Source of the DNA: CAVQCX01 sp963711095
GTDB lineage: Bacteria; Pseudomonadota; Gammaproteobacteria; Chromatiales; Chromatiaceae
Length of the DNA: 64,000 nt
Assembly: GCA_963711095.1 (NCBI GenBank)
Contig: CAVQCX010000030.1
Location: 310,001 to 374,000, forward strand
Direction of reading: 5' to 3'
The translations under genes were made by a program, and so were the position numbers. Within the stretch, counting starts at the first letter, position 1. Each line of letters starts with the position of its first letter. The notes under the pieces were generated by a model. That model saw nothing but the letters and a program-made list of their open reading frames with translations. It searched no databases and had not been told where the DNA came from. Shown one piece after another: positions 16,354-27,856 of the stretch.

Positions 16354-16995
16354 TCAATGCTCGCCCTTGGTTCGCAACAAGCCGGCCAGACGGTTGCCCT
16401 GCTTCTGCGGTCCACCCAGGGGAAACAGCCCATGCAGGTAGCGATTGGAGCCTCTCGTCGCGCCCCACACCTGGCGGAAATGGCGGATCATGTCGCGCAC
16501 GCTGGCCTGGTAGCCCTGCTTGGCATAGCGCTCACGCAGAAACCGAATGACCTCCCAGTGCTCGGTATTGAGCTCCAGGCCTTCATTCGCCGCCTGGACC
16601 CTGGCGAACCCCTCGGACCAGTCGGCCGGGTCTACCAGATAGCCTTCGCTGTCGGTCAGGATCATCCGGCCGTCCACTGAGACAGGTCGGGTGCTCATGC
16701 CCGGATAGGCATTGCTGCCCGCAGGAAATTCGCCGGGCGCCCCGGCGGAATTGTTCTCGGACTGCGTAATGGACCAGAGGTCGACCAGGATCTCGTCGAC
16801 CAGACGTCCGTGATAGCGTTCGACGCCCGATACCAGAACCTTCCCGCTGCCCGGAGGAAGCTCGAATTGCGCGACACCGGAGCGATCCGTCAGGACAGGG
16901 TCCGTCTCGAGCCCGTCCGCATCCATCCGCAGCACCACCGGCGTGCGCTTCAACGGCTCGTTGGTAAACTTCATTACGACCCGTACCGCAATCAT
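16354..16995 (-). CDS. DsrC/TusE-like protein with N-terminal beta domain, lacking the C-terminal cysteines
   Basis: A 213-residue protein starting at ATG 16995, seven bases after an AGGAG ribosome site. Residues 1-105 look like an Ig- or transthyretin-like beta sandwich (VVMKFTNEPLKRTPVVLRMD, LTDRSGVAQFELPPG). Residues 115-213 are a DsrC/TusE domain (LVDPADWSEGFARVQA, TEHWEVIRFLRERY, IRHFRQVWG). The C-terminal arm, which in DsrC ends with catalytic cysteines, here reads GPQKQGNRLAGLLRTKGEH with no cysteine. It therefore cannot carry sulfur as DsrC does, and a regulatory role (compare the Cys-less DsrC homologues called RspA) is more likely. It is first in the ptsP operon. Confidence 0.8.
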   Translation of the reverse strand: MIAVRVVMKFTNEPLKRTPVVLRMDADGLETDPVLTDRSGVAQFELPPGSGKVLVSGVERYHGRLVDEILVDLWSITQSENNSAGAPGEFPAGSNAYPGMSTRPVSVDGRMILTDSEGYLVDPADWSEGFARVQAANEGLELNTEHWEVIRFLRERYAKQGYQASVRDMIRHFRQVWGATRGSNRYLHGLFPLGGPQKQGNRLAGLLRTKGEH

Positions 16996-17161
16996 CGTCT
17001 GTTCTCCTGTTCCCGACCCAGCGTCGATGAACATCGGCGACAGGCCGGCTTGCCGATGCACAGGTCCCCGGGGGCACCGCGAGCCGGCGGTTTCGACCCC
17101 GCCGGCGGACCCCTGCCGTCGGCCGCGCCAACGGCACTGACCAGTTCGCGGTGGCCCGGGG

Positions 17162-17262
17162 ATGCTTGCTTTTCGAATACGATTCGTACTATACACAGGG
17201 ATTAAAATATTAAATAACGATATTTATTGGACTATGTTATCGGAATTATCGATAGAAAGACG
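17162..17262. promoter_or_regulatory. AT-rich promoter region of the DsrC-like/ptsP operon
   Basis: A strikingly AT-rich island in a GC-rich region (AAAATATTAAATAACGATAT and neighbours) lies 170-270 bases upstream of the operon start. Read towards the operon it contains TATAGT as a possible -10 box. A short odd palindrome ACGATTCGT at 17181-17189 might be an operator. No known regulator box is recognised. Confidence 0.4.
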
Positions 17263-17276
17263 AGCGAGTGAGTGCC

Positions 17277-17596
17277 CGCAGATCGCGCCGGGGGCGGCGC
17301 TCCCACAAGGGATCGGTCGGGGGGGCGCTGAGGGCGGCATCACCTGTGGGAGCGGTGCCTCGCCGCGATGGAGCGGATCGGCTAGGGGGCTGGCCTCCTA
17401 CAGGCGGTCGGAGCCCTCGATGTTGTAGGAGGCGAGCCCTCTCGGCGACTTTGCCGGCTTCGGTGGGACTGGGGTCGGCCAGGGGGTTGACCTCCCACAG
17501 GGGGTCGGGGATCTCGATGTTGTGGGAGGCGAGCCCTCTCGGCGACCTTGCCGGCTTCGGTGGGATTCCGATCGGCCAGGGGGCTGGCCTCCTACA
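17277..17596. repeat. palindromic repeat block, copy 2
   Basis: This block repeats the order of 11289-11517 (CGCAGATCGCGCCGGGGGCG, then GGGAGCGGTGCCTCGCCGCG, then a right arm and a full unit at 17424-17499). It adds one more 76-base unit at 17521-17596 after another 21-base linker. The exact 97-base spacing is kept. It occupies the gap between the acnA 3' end and the AT-rich promoter region. Confidence 0.88.
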
Positions 17597-17727
17597 GGGG
17601 GTCGGAGCCCTGCATGTTTGATGGGATGCGGTGACGAAGGAACCGCATCTGGTCGCGATCGATGCGGTCCGTGCCGCGCCGCATCCTTCGTTGGATGCGG
17701 CGCAGTCGGAGGGAGCCTGGGCCGGCC

Positions 17728-20388
<2,661 letters not shown>

Positions 20389-20554
20389 GGATCGAGGCTC
20401 CGCTGGTGTGGCTGGCAGGACTGCCGGGCGCGTGGGTGGGCCCGCATCCGGGGGAAGGGACAGGGCCGCGGAACGCGAAGTTTACCGGGCAGGGTCGGGA
20501 AAATCACCCGCCGCCCGGTGCGTGCTTGCCGCGGGACGGCGGGCAATTGGCGCC

Positions 20555-21949
20555 TCAGCGCGGACGCGCGGTCTCGGGCCGGGACCTGGCGCCGAAGCCC
20601 GGCAGGGCGTACCAGTCCAGCCGCCGGGTGAGCACCATGGCCAGGGCGAGCAGGCCGAACAGCAGCAGCGAGCCCATCAGCAGGGCGTTGTCCTCGCTGA
20701 TCAGCAGGCCGTACAGGGCCGCGAACAGGGCACCGAGCAGGGCGGCGAAGCCCAGACCGCGCCTCGGGCTGCCCAGCACGTGCACCAGATAGTAGCCCAG
20801 CAGGGCGACGCTGGCACTGCTCGCGCTCAGATAGGCCCAGGCGAAAGGGATGTGCTCGGACAGGCTGAGCAGCAGCAGGAAGAACAGCGCCAGGGCCAGA
20901 CCGACCAGCAGGTACTGGGCCGGGTGGATGCGCAGGCCCTTGAGCAGCTCGAACAGGAAGAAGGCCGCGAAGCCCACCAGGACGAACAGGAAGTCGTACT
21001 TGAGGGCCCGGTTGGCCATGGAGTAGATGTTCACCGGCTCGACCAGGCCCACCTCGAATCCCTCCAGGCAGCCCTGGCTGCAGCCGGCGCCCCGGGTGGC
21101 CTGCTCCAGAAACTGGCGCGGCGCATTGGTGGCCAGACCGGTGACCTCCCATTCGGCGTGGAAGCCCGCCGGGCTGCTGCTCTGGGTCCGCGGGTCGGGC
21201 AGGAAGCGCCCGGAGAAGCTGGGGTGGGGCCAGGCCGAATCGAGCACGACGCGGGTCTGGTCCGCCAGGGGCACAAAGCCCAGAGAGCGGGTGCCGCTCA
21301 GGGCCAGGCCGAGCGTGAAATCGAAGGTTTGCGGGCTGCCCGGGTGCAGGTCGGCCAGTTCGGCGTGGATGCCGTCGGGCATGCCCGCGATCCCGGTGCC
21401 GCGGGCGAATTCCAGCTCTTTGCCTTGCCAGAGCAGGGTCGGGGGCCGGGCCAGCCCGCGGGTGTCATCCAGAGGCAGGGCGAGGCTCGCCCGGCCCCAG
21501 GTGATGACTGAATCCTCGGCGTGGTGCTTCACCGGCAGCTGCGCGGGCAGCTCAAAGAGGCCCTGGATGCGGCCGTCCCAGCGGTAGACCAGGACGCGGA
21601 ACAGGCCCCGGTGCTTGAAGTCCGTCGCCAGATCTCCGTTCACCTGGGCTGCCTTGGGCAGCAGGTACAGGGCGCCCTCCCGGTGCTGAGGCCGTTCACG
21701 CCGGACCTTGGCCTCGGCTCCGTCCGGACGCTCCCAGATCACCTCCTTATAGGTCTCGCTATAGGGCAGTGCCAGCACCGGCCCCATCAGCCGCTGGGCC
21801 CCGGCGTAGCTCGCCTCGACCTGGCCGAGGACCTCGGCCTGGCGCCCCTGGCGCTCGAGCACCGTGCCCCGGATAAGGCTCAGGGGCCAGAGCAGCAACA
21901 AGGCGAGAAAGGCCGTGACCAGGGCCTTGAACAAGAGTGTCTTCTGCAT
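20555..21949 (-). CDS. creD: inner membrane protein CreD
   Basis: A 464-residue CreD family protein. The N-terminal helix FKALVTAFLALLLLWPLSLI leads into a large periplasmic domain (LMGPVLALPYSE, PGSPQTFDFTLGLALSGTRS), followed by about five to six C-terminal membrane helices from residue 310. CreD is the target gene of the CreBC system and affects envelope integrity and beta-lactam response in other species. It follows creC on the same strand after 288 bases. The extended C-terminus is arginine-rich (ARSRPETARPR). Confidence 0.9.
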   Translation of the reverse strand: MQKTLLFKALVTAFLALLLLWPLSLIRGTVLERQGRQAEVLGQVEASYAGAQRLMGPVLALPYSETYKEVIWERPDGAEAKVRRERPQHREGALYLLPKAAQVNGDLATDFKHRGLFRVLVYRWDGRIQGLFELPAQLPVKHHAEDSVITWGRASLALPLDDTRGLARPPTLLWQGKELEFARGTGIAGMPDGIHAELADLHPGSPQTFDFTLGLALSGTRSLGFVPLADQTRVVLDSAWPHPSFSGRFLPDPRTQSSSPAGFHAEWEVTGLATNAPRQFLEQATRGAGCSQGCLEGFEVGLVEPVNIYSMANRALKYDFLFVLVGFAAFFLFELLKGLRIHPAQYLLVGLALALFFLLLLSLSEHIPFAWAYLSASSASVALLGYYLVHVLGSPRRGLGFAALLGALFAALYGLLISEDNALLMGSLLLFGLLALAMVLTRRLDWYALPGFGARSRPETARPR

Positions 21950-22070
21950 GGCAGTCTCCCTCCAGTCGTGTCGGAGAACAGCATGCGACCCTCGGGTGAG
22001 GTCTGGGTGAAGCGCCGGTGAATTCTGGTGAAGCGGGGGTGAGATTCCTATGTCCGAAAAACGGCAATTG

Positions 22071-22203
22071 GAACCGCCAAGGCGCGAAGGACGCCAAGGC
22101 AGATAAGCAGCTAATGCGGAAAAATGCCTTTCACTCGAAGGGTGACTCGGATGTCGCGGATATATCCTTGTAACGCTTTGCGATCTTGGCGCCTTAGCGG
22201 TTC
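22071..22203. repeat. inverted repeat element between creC and creD
   Basis: GAACCGCCAAGGCGC (22071-22085) is matched by GCGCCTTAGCGGTTC (22189-22203), with one mismatch. The element fills most of the creC-creD gap, which also contains GACGCCAAGG. This CCGCCAAGGCGC... motif resembles a repetitive extragenic element seen in many proteobacteria. No coding capacity is seen. Confidence 0.6.
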
Positions 22204-22237
22204 AAATTCTCTTGACAGGACTAAATCAAGCTGCGGT

Positions 22238-23671
22238 TTAGCCGACAGCCGGCAGTCGCAGGTTGGCGCAAGCCCCGCCGCCGTCCCGATTGTCGAGACT
22301 GATCCGGCCGCCGTGCAGCTCGGCCACCTCGCGTACGAAGGTCAGACCGAGGCCGGTGCTCTTCTTGCCCGTTGCCGGCCGGGGCAGGGAGTAGAAGCGC
22401 TCGAAGACCTGGGTGGCGGCGTAGTCCGGTATGCCCGGCCCGCGGTCGCAGACCTGCGCCAGGACCCAGCCGTCGGAGCGCTCGATGCGCAGCTCCACCG
22501 CGGCGCCTGCCGGTGAGAAGGCCAGGGCGTTGTCCACCAGATTGCCGAGGGCCTGGCGCAGCAGGAACTCGTCCCCCCTGACGGCGGCCGGGTCTCGGGG
22601 AGTCAGGTGCAGGTCGATGCCCCGGGCCTCGGCGGTGGGTGCCTGGGACTTCAGCACCGCCCGGGCGATCGCCGCCAGATCCAGGATCCCGGCATCGTGC
22701 AACGTCTGCTGCTGCTCGACGCGCGCCAGATCCAGCATCTTGTCGGCCACCAGGCGCAGGCGCTCCTCCTGCTCGCGGATATTGGCCAGAAACCGCCGGC
22801 GGTCCTCGGCCGGCACGTCAGGCTCGGCCAGCAGCTCTGCGGCCCCGCGGATGGCCGCGAGCGGACTCTTGAGCTCGTGGGTGAGGGTGTGCACGTAGTG
22901 CTCGACATACTGCTTGCCCTCCAGGCGCTCGCGCATGGCGTGCAGGGCCTGGCCCAGCTCGGCCAGCTCCCGGGCGCTGGAGCGGGGCGGGGCGCGGCGA
23001 TGCCCCTCGGCCACGTCCCGCGCATAGCGGCTCAGGCGGCCGATGGCGCGGGTCAGGCGCCAGGCGAACAGGGCCCCCATGAGACCGGTGAACAGCACCA
23101 GCAGCAGGCCCTGTGTGCGCAGTCTGGCCTGGCTACGCTCGATGAACGGCTGCACGCTCAGCCCCGGTTTGGCGACGCTGACCACGCCGATTACCCGGCC
23201 GCCGCTCAACACCGGTGCGGCCACGTGCATCACACTGCTGCGCGGGTCGGCCGGGTCGTCGCGGGTGCTGCGCGCCCCGTAATGGTTGCGCAGGGTCAGA
23301 TAGACGTCGCGCCACTGGGAGTAGTCGCGCCCGACCTCCGTCGGGTCCGTGGAGGCCAGCACCCGGCCGTGGGCGTCGGTGACGTACACCCGATAGTCCA
23401 GGCGCTGCTTGCGCACGTCCCAGATCCCGGCGTCCACCCCGCGGTGGTGGTAGCGCTCCAGCGCCTCGGCGAGCCGCCCCTGCTCGAGGCGGCCCGAGGC
23501 GAGCTCGGGCGCGACCAGCTCGGCCAGCAGGTTGGCACTGTCGACCAGGGTGTCCTCCATGGCGTCGCGCACGCCGGGCTTGACCTCCTGCACCAGAACG
23601 CGAAGCACGAACGCCGCAGCCAGGGCGACCACCGCCAGATAGCCCAGCCCGACCACGACAGAGATCCTCAC
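22238..23671 (-). CDS. creC: sensor histidine kinase CreC
   Basis: A 477-residue membrane sensor kinase. A first membrane helix (residues 4-27), a periplasmic sensor of about 155 residues, a second helix (about 187-205) and a HAMP-like segment precede the dimerisation domain with H265 in HTLTHELKSPLAAIRGAAEL. The ATP-binding domain shows NLVDNALAFSP, DRGPGIPD and GLGLTFVREVAELHGG. Its start overlaps the creB stop by four bases, so both are co-translated. CreC responds to carbon source or fermentation in E. coli. The signal here is unknown. Confidence 0.92.
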   Translation of the reverse strand: MRISVVVGLGYLAVVALAAAFVLRVLVQEVKPGVRDAMEDTLVDSANLLAELVAPELASGRLEQGRLAEALERYHHRGVDAGIWDVRKQRLDYRVYVTDAHGRVLASTDPTEVGRDYSQWRDVYLTLRNHYGARSTRDDPADPRSSVMHVAAPVLSGGRVIGVVSVAKPGLSVQPFIERSQARLRTQGLLLVLFTGLMGALFAWRLTRAIGRLSRYARDVAEGHRRAPPRSSARELAELGQALHAMRERLEGKQYVEHYVHTLTHELKSPLAAIRGAAELLAEPDVPAEDRRRFLANIREQEERLRLVADKMLDLARVEQQQTLHDAGILDLAAIARAVLKSQAPTAEARGIDLHLTPRDPAAVRGDEFLLRQALGNLVDNALAFSPAGAAVELRIERSDGWVLAQVCDRGPGIPDYAATQVFERFYSLPRPATGKKSTGLGLTFVREVAELHGGRISLDNRDGGGACANLRLPAVG

Positions 23672-24396
23672 CGACGGGGCTCGATGCTGTAGCCCAGGCC
23701 GCGGTGGGTGGTGATGGGGTCGCTCCCGGGGTGGATCACCCGAAGCTTGGCCCGTAGCGTCTTGACGTGGGTATCCACGGTGCGCTCCAGGCTGTGCTCA
23801 GGAGCGGTCCAGACCCGTTGCATCAGCTGGGCCCGAGAGAACACCCGCCCGGGGTGCTCCAGCAGGGTCCTGAGCAGCAGGTGCTCGTAGCGCGTCAGCT
23901 CCAACGCCTGCCCCCAGTAGTGGACCCTCTGCGTTTGCTGGTCCACTTGGAAAGGGCCATCCCCGCAAGGCCCGGGGGCCGCGGCCGGGGCGTTGGACTG
24001 CGCGCGGCGCAGGACGCTACGCACCCGCGCGGTCAGCTCCCGGGGGCTGAACGGCTTGACCACGTAGTCGTCGGCGCCGATCTCCAGGCCGATGACCCGG
24101 TCGATCTCGTCGGCGCGGGCGGTCAGGAAGATCACCGGCAACTGGGATTCGCGGCGCAGCTCGCGGCACAGGTCGAAGCCGTTGATGTCCGGCAGACCCA
24201 CGTCCAGGACCAGCAGATCGGCGCGGCCGGCGCGGGCCGCGGCGAGGCCGTCGTGGCCAAGCAGGTGGTGCTCGATCGCGAAGCCCTCGCTGCGCAGGGC
24301 GTAGATCAGGGTGTCGGCGATCGCCTGCTCGTCCTCTATCAGCAGGATGCGGCGGCGCCGCCGCGCTGTGGTCGCCGATGGGTCCTGGAGATGCAT
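23668..24396 (-). CDS. creB: response regulator CreB
   Basis: An OmpR-family regulator of 242 residues when started at ATG 24396 (MHLQDPSATT). An upstream in-frame ATG at 24435 is possible. The receiver domain has the acidic pair IEDEQ, phosphoacceptor D65 in LLVLDVGLPD, and VKPFSPREL. The C-terminal winged helix has LTRYEHLLLRTLLEHPGRVF and RTVDTHVKTLRAKL. It is first of the creBCD operon and overlaps creC. Confidence 0.92.
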   Translation of the reverse strand: MHLQDPSATTARRRRRILLIEDEQAIADTLIYALRSEGFAIEHHLLGHDGLAAARAGRADLLVLDVGLPDINGFDLCRELRRESQLPVIFLTARADEIDRVIGLEIGADDYVVKPFSPRELTARVRSVLRRAQSNAPAAAPGPCGDGPFQVDQQTQRVHYWGQALELTRYEHLLLRTLLEHPGRVFSRAQLMQRVWTAPEHSLERTVDTHVKTLRAKLRVIHPGSDPITTHRGLGYSIEPRR

Positions 24397-24556
24397 GGGC
24401 AGGCCCCGCCCCCTCGCCGGGCTGTCTCGAAGCACGGCCGGGGTCTGACGGCGACGCCGGGGGGTGCCGGGAGGCGCGGCCCCGGAGAAGACAAGCGGCC
24501 CCCGGAAGGACCGACTATATCACCGGGCGGATGACTGGTGCTGTTGGCGCCCGACC

Positions 24557-25090
24557 TCAGATCGGCCAGGGGAAGGTGAGGCTGGCCGACGCTACGGCCG
24601 CCCCCAGTAGGGCACCGATCAGGACGTCGCTGGGGTAGTGCAGGCCGAGCACCACGCGCGAGGCCGCCGTAAGCAGGGTGAACGGCACGAGCACCAGGGC
24701 GAGCGCAGGGAAGTAGACCAAGGCCACGAGGGTGAAGCCGACCGCGTGCAGAGTGTGCCCGGAGGGGAAGCTGTAGTGGTCCAGGGGGGGTATGCCGGGG
24801 CGGATGGTCGACTCGATGTCGCAGGGGCGCTCGCGGATGGTGTTTCTCTTGAGCAGCTTGTAGAGCAGCAGCGAGATCCCGCCGACCAGCAGCATGTGCA
24901 CTGCGGCCGTCAACCCGGTCCGGCCCTGGCTGAGCGCCAGGCTGGCCATCAGGCTGTACCAGAACACCCCGTTGCCGAGCCGGCTGACCAGCTTGAACAG
25001 CAACAGCACCGGCCGGTGGCGCGTCCAGCGGTTCCAGGCGAGGCACAGCACCACCTCGGATTCATTCATTCGTCGAAGCAAGGCGCGCAT
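24557..25090 (-). CDS. PAP2-family membrane phosphatase
   Basis: A 177-residue integral membrane phosphatase, probably acting on phosphatidic acid, phosphatidylglycerol-phosphate or undecaprenyl pyrophosphate. All three PAP2 motifs are present: KRNTIRERP, FPSGHT and SRVVLGLHYPSDV. About five membrane helices are visible. ATG 25090 was chosen because AGGAGG lies seven bases upstream. It overlaps the 3' end of the glycosyltransferase by 29 bases. The PlsC/glycosyltransferase/PAP2 order suggests a lipid-modifying operon. Confidence 0.88.
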   Translation of the reverse strand: MRALLRRMNESEVVLCLAWNRWTRHRPVLLLFKLVSRLGNGVFWYSLMASLALSQGRTGLTAAVHMLLVGGISLLLYKLLKRNTIRERPCDIESTIRPGIPPLDHYSFPSGHTLHAVGFTLVALVYFPALALVLVPFTLLTAASRVVLGLHYPSDVLIGALLGAAVASASLTFPWPI

Positions 25091-26241
25091 CGGGCACCTC
25101 CTGCGGCCGGGCCTGGCCGGAAACTTGACGCATCAGCTCTTCGAGGTCGCCGATCAGCCGGGGCCAGCCCAGGCTCAGCGCGGCCGTTCGGGCGTTGACC
25201 CGGTTCTGCCCGGCGAGCGCGGGACTCTCGGCGAGCCCCAGCGCACAGCGCACGAACTCCCGATCGTCGTCGAGCCTTGCCAGCATGCCGTCGCGACCAT
25301 TTCGGATGTGCTGACGGGCCGCCGCGTAGTCGTAGGCCGCGATCGCCAGCCCGCTGGCCATGGCCTCCAGCACCACGTTGCCGAAGGTCTCGGTGGTGCT
25401 CGGGAACAAGAACAGGTCACCCGATGCGTAGTGCTCGGCGAGCTCAATACCGGTCTTGTTGCCGGTGAACACGAAGTCCGGATGCAGCTTGCGGCGCCGC
25501 CCCAGCTCCGGTCCGTCCCCCACCAGCACGAAGCGGCTGCCCGGGACGTGAGCCCGGATCGCCTCGAAGGCCCGGACGGCGAGGCCGAGATTCTTCTCGG
25601 CGGCCAGGCGGCCCACATAGAGCACTGCCAGCTGATCCTCTTCGAGACCCCAGGTCTGGCGCAGCTCCGGTCGGCGTTGTGCCGGATTGAACAGATCGGT
25701 ATCCACCCCCCGGGGAAAGACACGCAGACGCTCGATACCGCGCTCGCCGAGCTGGGCGGCGAGATCTCGGGTGGGCACCAGGGTGAGCTGGGATCGGTTG
25801 TGAAAGCGGCGCAGGGAGCGCCACACCGACTGCTCGATCAGACCCAGCCCGTAATGGCGGCAGTATTGCTGGAAGTTGGTGTGATAGCCCGAGATCGCCG
25901 GTATGCCCAAGCGCCGTGCCGCTGCGAGCGCCGATCGCCCCAGGGGGCCCTCGGTGGCGATGTAGAGCACCTGAGGCGGGCGGTGGGTCCAGGCCCGCTT
26001 GAGGGCGCGGGTGATCGGCAGGCCGAAGCGAAGATCCGGGTACCGCGGGATGGGCAGCCCCGGGGCGAGTATCTCGCACAGCCCTGGCTCGACGCGCGGG
26101 AAGCTCCCGGCGCCCCTGGCGCGGGCGGACCAGGGTGATCCGGTGTCCCTGCTGCCTGAGGCCCTCCACCATGGCACGCAGGGTACGCGCCACCCCGTTG
26201 ATCTCGGGCGGGTAGGTCTCGGTGACGACGCCTATGTCCAT
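25062..26241 (-). pseudogene. GT4-family glycosyltransferase, one frameshift
   Basis: The N-terminus MDIGVVTETYPPEINGVART...RITLVRPRQ starts at ATG 26241 and is in one frame. The rest, from GAGSFPRVEPGLCEIL onward, is in the next. Removing one G from GGGG near 26117 restores an enzyme of about 392 residues. The catalytic C-terminal Rossmann half is intact (VLYVGRLAAEKNLGLAVRAF, LVGDGPE, FPSTTETFGNVVLEAMASG), typical of GT4 enzymes that mannosylate or glucosylate lipids. The ATG overlaps the plsC stop. I regard the shift as a probable sequencing insertion rather than decay. Confidence 0.8.
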
Positions 26242-27102
26242 GAGCAACGCTGCAGCTGGGGCTCGCCAGCCCGGTCGAGGATACCGGACGTGGGGCAGGG
26301 CGGAGTGTCGGGGACGCCGCCGGGCAGCTCGGCCAGGGCCTGGCGGATGGCCAGATGGGCCGCGCGGGAGAGGTCGCTCCGGTCCCTCTCCCGGGTCTGG
26401 ATGGGTGTGCAAAAGCGGACCCGGACTTCGATCGCAGGGGCGGGCAAGAGCCGTAACAAGTGCGGCAGCAGGGCGTCGTCGCCGATGAAAGGGGCTCTGG
26501 GGCTGAGCCGTCCCGGCTCCAGGTAACGGATGGCGACCGGGATGATCGGGCGCCCGGGATCCAGCGCCGGGGCGAGCAGCCGCGGAAAGAAATGCCTCAC
26601 GTCGTAACCGTTCGTGGTCGTGCCCTCCGGGAAGAGCGCCAGGTCCTGATTCGCCTCGAGCACCTCGGCCATCTGCCGGCCGATGTGCCTCAGATCGCCG
26701 GCGCCACGGCGGAAGAACAGGGTTCCGATCCGGGCCGCCAGCCAGCCCGCCAATGGCCAGTGCCGCACCTCGGATTTGGCGACCAAGCGCAGGGGACGCA
26801 GCGCGCCCAGCACCGGGATGTCCAGCCAGGACACATGGTTGCAGACCAGCAGCCCGCCAGCCTGGCTTGCCTCGCCGGCCACGCGGATGTGCATACGCAG
26901 GATACGACAGAGCCGTGCATACCACCAGCTGACCAAGCTCGCCGGCGGGTGCCGGAGCAGCCCCAGCGCGGAGCAGCGGTGGGATCGCGGTGGTGATGGC
27001 GCTGTCTGCGACCAAGGGCAGGCAGACCGGCAGGCGCGGGATGACGCGAAACCGGGTCGCCCGCCTCGGACTCGGCCGCTCGGGACGGATGATGGCGCTC
27101 AT
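26232..27102 (-). pseudogene. 1-acyl-glycerol-3-phosphate acyltransferase (PlsC-like), one frameshift
   Basis: The N-terminus (MSAIIRPERPSPRRATRF, start 27102 preceded by AGGGGAG) is in one frame. From LVSWWYARLCRIL on, the protein is in the next. One extra base in GAGCTTG near 26936 explains this. The acyltransferase motifs are intact: NHVSWLD, FFRRGAGDLRHI, LFPEGTTTNGYD and PVAIRYLEPG. The restored length of about 289 residues is normal. It would acylate lysophosphatidate at the membrane. It is first of the PlsC/GT4/PAP2 operon. Confidence 0.8.
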
Positions 27103-27212
27103 GGACCAGCTCCCCTTTGTTTTGTGGGATGCTAGGTGCGGAGCGTTTCACGTGAGGGGCAGGCCGATGACAGCGGCGGGAAGGTTTCGTGAAGGCTCTG
27201 TGACCCGAACGG

Positions 27213-27851
27213 TCAGGCCCCGTCCGGGCGGCTTGCCGCCTCGCTGAGCAGGCGCTCGCAGCCGCGCGCCAGACGGCGGCGCTGCAGCAATATGCCCAGG
27301 CGGGTGCCGCCGCACTGGCGCCATAGCAGGGCGGCCCGTATGCCGGCGAGCAGCAGCGCCCGGATCCGGGCGACGTTGAGGGCGTCACCCAGGTAGCGGG
27401 GCTCGCCGTGGACCATGATCCGCGGCTGCAGGGTCGCGATGCTGACGGTGTAGGTCTCGGCGAGATCGCCGAGCGTGCTGGGGTGGGTGAGGCCCAGCGG
27501 CTCCAGGCGCCCGGCAATCAATGAGATGCGCCCGCCGATGGTCTCCATCAGTCCGGGGGTGCGACCAGCCTTGCGCTCGAGATCCAGCAGACTCAGCACA
27601 TAGCGCAAGGTTTCGATACTGCGCCCGGGTCCGCCGGCAAGCTGGTCGCGCAGACAGCTGAGGCCGGCGCTGACTCCCCCGAGCCCGCCGTAGACCGCCT
27701 CGACGCTGGACGCGTCGATCTGAAACAGACTATGGATGCTGGCCTCCAGCGGCCGCGCCGGGATGCTTCCGCGCCGGGCGATGCCCACCACCAGCGTGGC
27801 GGCCTGGAACAGCCCTGCCAGGGCGATGAGGCGGTCTCGCTTGCTTCTCAT
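27213..27851 (-). CDS. hflD: HflD-family lysogenization/membrane-associated protein
   Basis: A 212-residue all-helical HflD (YcfC) protein, peripheral at the inner membrane. In E. coli HflD binds lambda CII and influences lysogeny, and its core role is unclear. Family features include RLIALAGLFQAATLVVGIAR, SSVEAVYGGL, LRYVLSLLDLERK and an alanine-rich C-terminus. It follows mnmA by five bases, the standard mnmA-hflD order. Unlike in E. coli, purB is not next to it but 24 kb away. Confidence 0.92.
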   Translation of the reverse strand: MRSKRDRLIALAGLFQAATLVVGIARRGSIPARPLEASIHSLFQIDASSVEAVYGGLGGVSAGLSCLRDQLAGGPGRSIETLRYVLSLLDLERKAGRTPGLMETIGGRISLIAGRLEPLGLTHPSTLGDLAETYTVSIATLQPRIMVHGEPRYLGDALNVARIRALLLAGIRAALLWRQCGGTRLGILLQRRRLARGCERLLSEAASRPDGA

Positions 27852-27856
27852 GTCGC

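Noticed and set aside
25444..27102. A single 552-codon minus-strand gene spanning plsC and the glycosyltransferase.
   Set aside because: Only its first 55 codons and a later 42-codon stretch are real protein. The rest is the out-of-frame reading of plsC and GT4, caused by the two insertions.
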